Shown: positions 1 through 5,681, numbered from the stretch's first letter. The stretch: 8,810 nucleotides of DNA from Ktedonobacter sp. 13_1_20CM_4_53_11 (GCA_001919995.1 MNIY01000199.1:1-8810), one strand, 5' to 3'. Notes: a model not told the origin generated them from the letters alone. Program-made: numbers and translations.

Positions 1-10
1 TCGAAGTGCA

Positions 11-52
11 GCTAGTGGCTCGTACTACGTAGGCAACACAGGCTAGTGGCTC
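11..52. repeat. 11-bp direct repeat pair upstream of integrase remnant
   Basis: GCTAGTGGCTC occurs at 11-21 and again at 42-52, a period of 31 bases. An 8-base match (GCTAGTGG) also lies inside the integrase remnant at 269-276. The pair sits just before the truncated recombinase frame. It could be part of an arm-type binding region or chance similarity. No function can be assigned. Confidence 0.4.
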
Positions 53-73
53 AAACCGAACTGACTTGAAAAG

Positions 74-544
74 GTGCACAAAACGACAATCAAGGCGAGC
101 ACATATGCGCTATATCGACGGCACCTGGATAAGCATATCATCCCTACCCTGGGTCACATCCAGCTGCAGAGCTTTGTCGTTGATTCGCTGCTGGAATATC
201 GGAAACATCAGTTGACGCTACGTGTTCGTTCATCTCGATGGCAGGACAAGGATTTGGTCTTTTCTACGGCTAGTGGTGGATACGTTGCGCCCCAGTATGT
301 TTACGATGCTCTGAAAGCTTTATTGAAAGAGGCAGGCTTGCCAGATATGCGGTTTCATGATCTGAGGCATAGCGCCATTTCGATCTGGTTAGCGATGGGG
401 ATTAACCCGAAAGTGATACAAGAGCTTGCGGGGCATAGTGATATTCGGATCACCATGAATGTCTATGGGCATGTGTTTCCTGGAATGCATGGTCAGGCGA
501 TGGACGATTTTGATCGCAAGTTTCGGGCTGTGACTGAGGAGTGA
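74..544 (+). pseudogene. Tyrosine recombinase/phage-type integrase remnant, internally deleted
   Basis: The 156 readable residues join two pieces of a phage-type tyrosine recombinase. Residues 1-32 resemble the end of the core-binding SAM-like domain (STYALYRRHLDKHIIPTLGH). From about residue 33 the sequence matches the late catalytic domain: VVDSLLEYRKHQL, then WQDKDLVF, then box II with H95 and R98 (FHDLRH), H121 (GHSDIRIT) and nucleophile Y131. The part that should lie between them is absent, including the first catalytic Arg of box I, so strand exchange is not expected. Intact relatives are usually about 350-400 residues. The junction lies near 167-172 and keeps the frame. Family-like residues (LEK) continue just upstream of the GTG at 74, and then TGA (62-64) and TAG (44-46) close the frame. 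TGA replaces a Trp codon if the ancestor read WLEKVH, which is inferred from memory of the family. A terminator follows at 564. It is most likely a decayed remnant of a mobile element. Confidence 0.82.
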
Positions 545-563
545 GAAGTGATCTTTGCAGAGC

Positions 564-599
564 GGCCAGCGTCTTCTGAGATGCTGGCCCGTTTGTTAT
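564..599 (+). terminator. Rho-independent terminator after the integrase remnant
   Basis: An 11-bp stem (564-574 with 579-589) contains one G-U pair and a 4-nt loop (TCTG). The outer half is GC-rich (GGCCAGC/GCTGGCC), and the tail CGTTTGTT follows. It lies 20 bases after the recombinase stop codon, so it probably ends that transcript. The tail is only moderately T-rich. Confidence 0.65.
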
Positions 600-816
600 G
601 CCCATGGTAAGGCTTGTCGTGCCAGTTGAGTAGACGTGGCGATGGTGATGATGCTTTGGATTTTTGACACCTTAATTGACACCTTAAGGGGCGTATTTCG
701 CTGTTTTTTATTGGACTTTCATGGACTCTCTTGTATGAAATTGGAGTGTGGAGTGTGCTGGGTGAGCGTGAATATGCCTGGTGAGGAAAGAAATTGCAGA
801 CATTTTTCGTTCTGTG
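600..816. other. Gene-free stretch between integrase remnant and protease
   Basis: About 350 bases separate the recombinase stop (544) from the protease start (901). Besides the terminator, the 12-bp tandem repeat and the promoter candidate listed separately, it holds a short tandem GGAGTGT x2 (743-756). Open frames on both strands here have no recognisable protein features and no good ribosome-binding sites. I found no tRNA that could have been an integration target. Confidence 0.5.
664..687. repeat. Perfect tandem duplication of a 12-mer (TTGACACCTTAA x2)
   Basis: TTGACACCTTAA occurs twice without a gap, at 664-675 and 676-687. The second copy continues into the palindrome CCTTAAGG (682-689), and CCTTAA (670-675) can pair with TTAAGG (684-689) around an 8-nt loop. 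Each copy contains TTGACA, but no -10 box stands at the right distance downstream, so a promoter role is not supported. The position 120 bp after a recombinase remnant makes a recombinase-binding or attachment-site remnant possible, but this is inference. Confidence 0.6.
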
Positions 817-825
817 TGATAGAAT
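817..825 (+). promoter_or_regulatory. Probable extended -10 promoter of the protease gene
   Basis: TGATAGAAT (817-825) fits the extended -10 form TGnTATAAT with one mismatch. No good -35 box stands 16-18 nt upstream; TTGCAG at 794-799 is 20 nt away. Transcription would start near 832 and leave a leader of about 70 nt before the ATG at 901. Confidence 0.35.
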
Positions 826-900
826 ACATATCAAACTCATTGAGCCGTAGTCTCGCACGCACGTACCATTGAGTGGGTTCCACAGGAAAGTAAATTACCG

Positions 901-1866
901 ATGATGAGTACACATGAGAACGATGCACAGGCTCTGGATGCCTATTCATATGCAGTAACCACAGCGGCGGAGCGAGTTGGCCCTGCGGTTGTCCGTATTG
1001 ATATAGAGCGAGATGGTCAGCGTGTTGGTCCATTCAATGTGCCTGCCTTTGGGAGCGGTCTTGGCTCCGGCTTCATCTTCTCCTCAGATGGCCAGATATT
1101 AACGAATGCCCATGTTGTTTCAAGAGCGCGACGTATCCAGGTAACTCTGGCGGACGGACGGAAATTTGACGCTGGCCTCGTTGGCAGCGACCCGGAAGTG
1201 GATGTTGCCGTCCTTCGTATTGGCGCGGATCATCTCCCCGTTGCGGAACTTGGCCGCGTCCCGCTACGCGTCGGTCAACTGGTGATTGCCGTCGGGAATC
1301 CTTACGGGTTGAACTGGACGGTTACTGCTGGAGTGGTCAGCGCGTTAGGCCGTGACCTGGATGTTCCCGGTTCGCGCAAAATGACCAATTTGATTCAAAC
1401 CGACACCTCAATCAATCCCGGTAACTCGGGTGGTCCGCTAGTCGATAGCTTTGGGCGCGTCGTAGGTATCACCACTGCCATGATGCCCTTGGCCCAGGGC
1501 CTGGGCTTCTCGGTGCCCCTGGATACCGTGAAAGCAACCATTGCCAGGGTTACCAGGAGGCGTGAGGCAAAACCCGAGGGAACATCCATGGGAGTTGGCG
1601 GTATGCGGGTGAAGATTGACCCGGCCTTGCAGAGAAGCCTCGGACTGTTACAGCAATTTGGTATGGAACTGCTGGAGATTCGTCGCGATGGACCGGCCGA
1701 ACACGCTGAACTCAAGCGCATGGACATCATTCTTACAGCCGACAATGAAGCTGTGACAGAACCTCGCGATCTGCAGCGGATCGTACGGCGTCACCGCGCT
1801 GGAGAAAAATTAGCCGTCAGTTTCTTAAGAGGAGGGAAACAACGCAAAGTGACTGTAGTGCTGTAA
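901..1866 (+). CDS. HtrA/DegP-like S1C serine protease with PDZ domain, apparently cytosolic
   Basis: This 321-residue trypsin-fold protease belongs to the HtrA (S1C) type, which degrades misfolded or damaged protein. The catalytic triad is complete: H71 in TNAHVV, D101 in DVAVLRI and S176 in GNSGGPL. The conserved GNPYG and GLGFSVPLD segments are also present. Residues from about 225 to the end form one PDZ domain, including GMELLEIRRDGPAEHAELKRMD and the closing RGGKQRKVTVVL strand. There is no signal peptide or membrane anchor: the first 25 residues are polar (MMSTHENDAQALDAYSYAV). This differs from classical periplasmic or membrane-tethered HtrA and suggests action in the cytoplasm or non-classical export. 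AGGAAAG at 884-890 stands 10 nt before the first ATG, which is therefore preferred to the second at 904. The gene is monocistronic and ends at a strong terminator shared with the convergent PAC2 gene. The family call is firm; the substrate is unknown. Confidence 0.93.
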   Translation: MMSTHENDAQALDAYSYAVTTAAERVGPAVVRIDIERDGQRVGPFNVPAFGSGLGSGFIFSSDGQILTNAHVVSRARRIQVTLADGRKFDAGLVGSDPEVDVAVLRIGADHLPVAELGRVPLRVGQLVIAVGNPYGLNWTVTAGVVSALGRDLDVPGSRKMTNLIQTDTSINPGNSGGPLVDSFGRVVGITTAMMPLAQGLGFSVPLDTVKATIARVTRRREAKPEGTSMGVGGMRVKIDPALQRSLGLLQQFGMELLEIRRDGPAEHAELKRMDIILTADNEAVTEPRDLQRIVRRHRAGEKLAVSFLRGGKQRKVTVVL

Positions 1867-1983
1867 AGCCTCCAGGGCTTACACGATAAGCTACAGCATG
1901 ACCCTGTTGCTTGATTTCTATCTGCTTGATGTAGTAGTGAATTATACATTTCTCAAGAGAGAGAGATATCCCCGGTGTAAACA

Positions 1984-2026
1984 AGGGGTGCCATGGCTTT
2001 TTAGAGGCCATGGCACCCCTCTTATT
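1984..2026. terminator. Bidirectional terminator between convergent protease and PAC2 genes
   Basis: A perfect 14-bp stem joins 1984-1997 (AGGGGTGCCATGGC) to 2007-2020 around a 9-nt loop. On the + strand CTTATTA follows; on the - strand TTGTTTACA follows. It lies between the stops of two convergent genes (1866 and 2063), so it probably ends both transcripts. A second, imperfect hairpin (1862-1883) overlaps the protease stop but has no T tract. Confidence 0.8.
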
Positions 2027-2062
2027 ACCTCAGAGCGACGTATTTCCCTCATGTTCAGAGAC

Positions 2063-3025
2063 TTATTCATCCTCCTCATCAATTGGTTTATTTTGCTCCC
2101 CGTTCTCGCGTTGCTTTCGCAACAGTTCCTCAACGCCTTGAATCAAGGATTCAGCGCTAGGCAGTGGCCCTGTTCCCGTGGATCTATCCGCGCTGAAAAA
2201 TGAATCTTCCTCCTCGTCATCGTCATCGTCGGAATGAACTGCTTCGCTAATCTGCTCTTCCAGCTTACGTACATATGCGCTCGCCTCTGGATCTTTTGCA
2301 ACCAGCGTGGAGATTTGTTCTTCGAAACGAATAGCATCCAATTGTATATCGCTTAAATCTAATCCGAAAGACATAAATGTGTTGAGATAGGTGAGAAGTG
2401 CGGATGTTACCTTGATGTTAGGTGTGGCCGCGAGGTAGTGTGGTGCCGCCGCCCAAATACTTGCTGCGGGAATGGCGACTCGTCGAAATCCATCCTGTAT
2501 TACTCCCACCATTCCAGTTGGTCCTTCATAACGTGAATTATGAATATCCATTTCTTTAAGACGTTCCTTCATATCCACGGTAGATGCCGTGCCTGTAATA
2601 GGCACGGCAATTGAGTGTGGTACATCAGCTAGTAATGCCCCGAGCAGAATGATTTCCGAGGCATGGAATTTCTTACAGACTTCCAGGAAACATTTACTGA
2701 ACGTCTTCCACTTCAATTGCGGTTCTGCGCCAAGATAGAGGATGATATCATGGCTCAGGTCGGGGGCCTTGTACGCTAAGAACTGGCAAGAAGGCCAGAC
2801 GATGGTGCGCTGTATACCGTCTACATACTTGATTGTAGGCCTCGTCTCAGTGAAGACAAAAAAGTCCTCGATATCGATCTCTGCGAGCTTTATGGGTTTC
2901 CAACGATCGATGAGGAATTTGATCGCTGTAGTTGCCGCATCAGCGGCATCATTCCATCCCCCGAAGGCTGCTATGACCACGGGATCCCGTAATTCTGGCT
3001 CATTATGATAGTGTATATATTCCAT
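2063..3025 (-). CDS. PAC2-family protein with acidic C-terminal tail
   Basis: This 320-residue protein belongs to the PAC2 (proteasome assembly chaperone 2-like) family. Its eukaryotic and archaeal members chaperone proteasome subunits; the job of the bacterial members is not settled. Family hallmarks are the N-terminal ELRDPVVIAAFGGWNDAADAAT, the central LGAEPQLKW and LLGALLADVPHS segments, and the later YEGPTGMVGVIQDGFRR and PAASIWAAAPHYLA. The domain covers roughly residues 5-230. A helical region follows, then a strongly acidic run (D266-D270, E271-E273, D274), a flexible Ser/Gly/Pro linker, a predicted helix (ESLIQGVEELLRKQ) and an acidic end (DEEDE). The ATG at 3025 is chosen because GAGAGG stands about 7 nt upstream. 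An in-frame GTG at 3070 has no ribosome-binding site. An extended -10 at 3079-3087 gives a leader of about 45 nt. No proteasome genes are visible in the window, so a partner cannot be named. Confidence 0.88.
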   Translation of the reverse strand: MEYIHYHNEPELRDPVVIAAFGGWNDAADAATTAIKFLIDRWKPIKLAEIDIEDFFVFTETRPTIKYVDGIQRTIVWPSCQFLAYKAPDLSHDIILYLGAEPQLKWKTFSKCFLEVCKKFHASEIILLGALLADVPHSIAVPITGTASTVDMKERLKEMDIHNSRYEGPTGMVGVIQDGFRRVAIPAASIWAAAPHYLAATPNIKVTSALLTYLNTFMSFGLDLSDIQLDAIRFEEQISTLVAKDPEASAYVRKLEEQISEAVHSDDDDDEEEDSFFSADRSTGTGPLPSAESLIQGVEELLRKQRENGEQNKPIDEEDE

Positions 3026-3078
3026 ACGGTACCTCTCAGGTGACTTGATGAAGTGCTCTCCAAACTTCACACTGTATT

Positions 3079-3087
3079 ATTGTAGCA
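3079..3087 (-). promoter_or_regulatory. Extended -10 promoter of the PAC2 gene
   Basis: On the - strand the sequence reads TGCTACAAT, matching TGnTATAAT with one mismatch. No good -35 box is present at the usual distance, which is common for extended -10 promoters. The predicted start lies near 3071, about 45 nt upstream of the ATG at 3025. Confidence 0.5.
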
Positions 3088-3104
3088 TAGTTGAAAAGAG
3101 GGAA

Positions 3105-3142
3105 ATAATCAAAAATTGAGGCGCGCGGACTGTGTCCCCTCA
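3105..3142 (-). terminator. Possible terminator after the radical SAM gene
   Basis: On the - strand TGAGG (3142-3138) pairs with CCTCA (3121-3117). Inside, GGAC/GTCC pairs around a 3-nt loop, with a 5-nt GCGCG bulge. ATTTTTGATTAT follows as a T-rich tail. The stem is interrupted and lies about 90 nt after the radical SAM stop codon, so this is a moderate candidate. It would insulate the PAC2 promoter just downstream. Confidence 0.35.
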
Positions 3143-3144
3143 CA

Positions 3145-3204
3145 ATATGCAACTTCCGGTTTTTGATAAGCAGCCTTCCGGTCAAGAGTGCCAGCGTTGC
3201 ATAT
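3145..3204. repeat. 9-bp inverted repeat enclosing an 8-bp direct repeat
   Basis: ATATGCAAC (3145-3153) is inverted as GTTGCATAT (3196-3204), with 42 nt between the arms. Inside lie two copies of CTTCCGGT (3153-3160 and 3175-3182), 22 nt apart, close to two helical turns. The element sits between the radical SAM stop and the PAC2 promoter. It could be a regulator site for PAC2 or an RNA structure in the 3' region of the radical SAM transcript. Confidence 0.4.
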
Positions 3205-3230
3205 AGCCATAGATCATTGAGCAAAGAGTA

Positions 3231-4103
3231 TCACTGCGCCAGGTAACGGGGAGTTATTCCACAAAAACCTGCAATGCTCCAACCAAGCGCAATATCCGTC
3301 CCACCTGCATATTCCTCTAAATAGCGATAGAGCCGGTGAGCATGGTCTGAATCTTCCCAATCTGGCTCAACCTGCGCGAATGGGCTGCGGGCGGTGCGCT
3401 CACCTCCTGAGCCGTCACCATCCGTGACCGAATCAACGATCAAGCGGTTTGCTCCACTCCGGAGCAATCGCTGCCCAAAATTCTCAATCCCAGAATATCG
3501 GAGACAGGGGCTGACCGTGATCTGAGTAGATATACCACAAGCGCGAGATTCCCGTATCAACTCCCAGCGTTTCTCCAATGGGGGTCCTCCTTTGAGACGC
3601 TTGAGATAGATCTGGTCATCTGTTTCGATGGTGACGGATAAACATGCATAAGGAATCTTCCCCAGTAATGAAAGGTCGCGTGCGGCCAGTGGAGAGCGCG
3701 TCTGGACGACAAGCAGATCAAGGTCATCATAATCAGCAAAGACCTCCAGGCATTGTCGCGTTATCTGATACTCGCGTTCAACAGGCTGGTATGGATCGGT
3801 CGTACTGCTCATAAAGATACGCAGTTTCTGGCGTACCTGCGGCTTCATCGTGCTGAGCGCCTTCGCCAGCAGTTGAGCAGCATTCGTTTTGACCTGGACA
3901 GCGTGGCCCCATTCCGCAGTGAAACCGCGAAAATGCCAGTTGGGAAGGAATTGCGCATAGCAATAGAGGCCGCACGTTGTCTGTCCAAAGCCGCAACCTA
4001 CGTACCCTGAAAGTGAATGGGTAAAAGGATATGGCCTGGCAGCCAGAAAGCCATTTCGTTGAGGCGTCAGTATACTTTTTGCTTCTTTCAGTAAAATTTC
4101 CAT
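3231..4103 (-). CDS. SPL-family (spore photoproduct lyase-like) radical SAM protein
   Basis: This 290-residue protein resembles the radical SAM group loosely named after spore photoproduct lyase (SplB), which binds a [4Fe-4S] cluster and cleaves S-adenosylmethionine to a radical. The presumed cluster region reads GYVGCGFGQTTCGLYCYAQF. Its cysteines C37, C44 and C48 are spaced Cx6Cx3C instead of the usual Cx3Cx2C. Other family segments are FMSSTTDPYQPVEREYQITRQ, VVQTRSPLAARDLSLLG, LSVTIET and YLKRLKGGPPLEKRWELIR, as expected for the partial TIM barrel. The substrate is unknown, and spore DNA repair should not be assumed. The ATG at 4103 is chosen because a -10 box lies exactly 6 nt upstream, predicting a leaderless mRNA. 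Upstream in-frame starts at 4121 (ATG) and 4139 (TTG) fall inside the promoter and have no ribosome-binding site. The gene diverges from the RluA gene. Confidence 0.83.
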   Translation of the reverse strand: MEILLKEAKSILTPQRNGFLAARPYPFTHSLSGYVGCGFGQTTCGLYCYAQFLPNWHFRGFTAEWGHAVQVKTNAAQLLAKALSTMKPQVRQKLRIFMSSTTDPYQPVEREYQITRQCLEVFADYDDLDLLVVQTRSPLAARDLSLLGKIPYACLSVTIETDDQIYLKRLKGGPPLEKRWELIRESRACGISTQITVSPCLRYSGIENFGQRLLRSGANRLIVDSVTDGDGSGGERTARSPFAQVEPDWEDSDHAHRLYRYLEEYAGGTDIALGWSIAGFCGITPRYLAQ

Positions 4104-4139
4104 GCTTCCAGTGTAGCTCATTTGGCAACTACCAGACAA
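4104..4139 (-). promoter_or_regulatory. Leaderless promoter of the radical SAM gene
   Basis: On the - strand TTGTCT (4139-4134) is followed by an 18-nt spacer, TACACT (4115-4110) and then 6 nt before the ATG at 4103. Transcription would begin at or next to the start codon. This also explains why no usable Shine-Dalgarno sequence is present; GGAAG lies only 1 nt before the ATG. Confidence 0.6.
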
Positions 4140-4183
4140 TAAAGATGGTTCTGACTACTTTCGTGCGCTGAAAAGCTATACTA

Positions 4184-4219
4184 TTGACGCTAACTCCCAT
4201 CTGGTCTTATACTCACAAT
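4184..4219 (+). promoter_or_regulatory. Leaderless promoter of the RluA-type gene
   Basis: TTGACG (4184-4189), an 18-nt spacer and TATACT (4208-4213) form a good sigma70-type promoter. Only 6 nt (TCACAA) separate the -10 box from the ATG at 4220, so the predicted transcript starts at the A of the start codon. The in-frame TTG at 4184, which would lengthen the protein by 12 residues, is itself the -35 box and is unlikely to be a start. Confidence 0.7.
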
Positions 4220-5158
4220 ATGACGACTACTACCATACCCGTTATCTATCAAGATCACCATCTGCTAATTGTCAACAAACCGGCAGGGCTTGTCATTCAC
4301 CCCACCTATAAAAATGTTGATGGCACAATGTGGAATGCCCTGCTAGCTGACCTTGCGCAGTTCAGTGCTGACGATTGGCGGCCTCCTGTATTGCCAGATG
4401 AGCCCGGGTGGGCAGGTGCCCCGCCACATATACAATCCATGTTGCGGCAAAAACGCATTGAAAAGCAGTGGAAAGAAGATGGTCTGCTTCCTCGTCCTTG
4501 TTTGTTGCATCGCCTGGATAAAGACACATCGGGTATCGTAGCGCTGGCACGTACTGAACGATCGCGCCGTCATCTGGTTCGCCAGTTTCAAGACCATTCG
4601 ATCGTAAAACGTTACCTGGCTGTCGTCCAGCAGGGAGCGCCTGCCTGGGCGCAACCCCGCGCTACGTTCACTATTGCAAAACGTAGCCCCGAAGGGAGCA
4701 TGCATCAAGAACGTGTCATCACTCTTGCTCAAAATGAAGAATTTGTGCTGGATGGTCCTTTACAACGAGATCCTGATGATCGTCGTCGCTCTATTGTCGG
4801 CCCGGCGGGTCAAACTGCGCAAACCCTGGTAAAAGTTTTAGTCGTCTCACAACTATTTACACTGTTAGAGGTTCACCTTGTAACGGGACGCACTCATCAA
4901 ATTCGTGCACACCTCGCCGCCCTGGGCTACCCGATTGTAGGTGATACCATATATGCCCCCTCAACTGTACCCGGTACCCCACAGGCAATGATGAGGAGGC
5001 AGTTCCTGCATGCGTACAGCCTTGAACTATGGCGCTATCCTGATAACGCACGATCTCATTTTGTGGCCCCCCTTGCCGAAGACCTGGTCTCCTGGATCAA
5101 GTATTATTTTCCCGCTGCCTTAGGAGCAATAGATGCCAACAGCACAATACCCGCCTGA
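4220..5158 (+). CDS. RluA-family RNA pseudouridine synthase without S4 domain
   Basis: This 312-residue enzyme converts specific uridines in rRNA or tRNA to pseudouridine. The catalytic motif is HRLDKDTSG (97-105), with D100 as the active-site aspartate. The N-terminal strand region (VIYQDHHLLIVNKPAGLVIHP, 8-28) and the C-terminal GRTHQIRAHLAALGYPIVGD complete the RluA fold. There is no N-terminal S4 RNA-binding domain; the catalytic domain starts almost at once, as in RluA and TruC types. About 50-60 residues between GTMWNALL and HRLDK (roughly 43-94, rich in Pro, Trp and Arg/Lys) exceed the short loop usual there. A second longer stretch lies around 175-205 (NEEFVLDGPL...DDRRRSIVG). The site modified cannot be told from sequence. 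The start at 4220 is set by the leaderless promoter. The last 26 bp overlap the next gene, so the two are probably co-translated. Confidence 0.9.
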   Translation: MTTTTIPVIYQDHHLLIVNKPAGLVIHPTYKNVDGTMWNALLADLAQFSADDWRPPVLPDEPGWAGAPPHIQSMLRQKRIEKQWKEDGLLPRPCLLHRLDKDTSGIVALARTERSRRHLVRQFQDHSIVKRYLAVVQQGAPAWAQPRATFTIAKRSPEGSMHQERVITLAQNEEFVLDGPLQRDPDDRRRSIVGPAGQTAQTLVKVLVVSQLFTLLEVHLVTGRTHQIRAHLAALGYPIVGDTIYAPSTVPGTPQAMMRRQFLHAYSLELWRYPDNARSHFVAPLAEDLVSWIKYYFPAALGAIDANSTIPA

Positions 5159-5681
5159 TTACGGCCCTCACGCCAACCTCAACGAAGAAGAGAAGAAAAA
5201 ACGTCTTGATGCCATGGTCACGATCTGGCAGAGCGACACCGAACGGCGTATCGAACGCGAAGGCTATCGATCATTCATCAAGGCGGTTGGCCTCGATGAA
5301 TATCGCTATTCTGTCTGGCTGCGCTTTCCTGAGTGGGAGCGCTCAGCCGTAGTTGGCCAGGTGATCACCCTGCAACGCTCGCCAGGCGGTTCTCCCGAAG
5401 ATCCTGCCCTCTTCAGTGCCTGGCGACGCGACCCTCTGCTGAGGACCATGCCGGACTGGAAAGTGCAACTTCCCAACGAGAATGTCTTCAATATCTCAGT
5501 ACGTATCACTCCTGGTGGTCTGGGTGAGGGCAGCAAGTGGGTCATTGTCATGCCCAAAGAGATGATTCCTCGCTACAGGCCAGCATGGCCCAGACAGCAA
5601 GATTGGGTTGCCTGGACCCGCTTGTTTGACTGGCTCTCCATCGGCATTGGTTTTATTCGCGTGATGCTCGACTCTCTGTAG
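5133..5681 (+). CDS. Hypothetical Trp-rich protein, coupled to the RluA gene
   Basis: I do not recognise this 182-residue protein. It begins inside the end of the RluA gene (26-bp overlap, different frame). AGGAG at 5122-5126 lies 6 nt before the ATG, so the start is well supported and translational coupling is likely. The N-terminal third is charged and probably helical (LNEEEKKKRLDAMVTIW, then ERRIEREGYRSFIKAVG). The middle looks like mixed beta structure (SVWLRFPEW, VVGQVITLQRS, FNISVRITPGG, WVIVMPKEM). The last 20 residues (RLFDWLSIGIGFIRVMLDSL) are hydrophobic and possibly amphipathic, too short and charged to be called a clear membrane anchor. Ten tryptophans make up about 5% of the protein, well above average. 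No catalytic motif, signal peptide or cysteine pair is visible. The overlap suggests a link with RNA modification, but that is inference. No obvious terminator follows. Confidence 0.8.
   Translation: MPTAQYPPDYGPHANLNEEEKKKRLDAMVTIWQSDTERRIEREGYRSFIKAVGLDEYRYSVWLRFPEWERSAVVGQVITLQRSPGGSPEDPALFSAWRRDPLLRTMPDWKVQLPNENVFNISVRITPGGLGEGSKWVIVMPKEMIPRYRPAWPRQQDWVAWTRLFDWLSIGIGFIRVMLDSL

Noticed and set aside
664..704. Promoter using the TTGACA in the 12-bp tandem repeat
   Set aside because: No -10-like hexamer stands 16-18 nt downstream of either copy.
493..858. Open frames on both strands between integrase remnant and protease (also 636-872 + and 719-1033 -)
   Set aside because: No ribosome-binding sites, no protein-like pattern, and they cross the terminator hairpin, the tandem repeat and the protease promoter.
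1817..2203. Short frames over the terminator region (1817-2011 -, 1898-2203 +, 1942-2133 -)
   Set aside because: They read through the 14-bp terminator hairpin and overlap the ends of two well supported genes.
3026..3070. GTG start at 3070 extending the PAC2 protein by 15 residues
   Set aside because: No ribosome-binding site precedes it and it lies at the predicted transcription start. GAGAGG fits the ATG at 3025.
3231..4103. Calling the radical SAM protein a true spore photoproduct lyase
   Set aside because: Cysteine spacing and length differ from characterised SplB, and the SPL family label covers proteins of unknown substrate.
4104..4139. Upstream starts for the radical SAM protein (TTG 4139, ATG 4121)
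   Set aside because: Both lie within the promoter elements and lack a ribosome-binding site; the residues they would add do not look like family sequence.
4184..4219. TTG start at 4184 extending the RluA protein by 12 residues
   Set aside because: The TTG is the first half of the -35 box; the -10 box ends 6 nt before the ATG at 4220.
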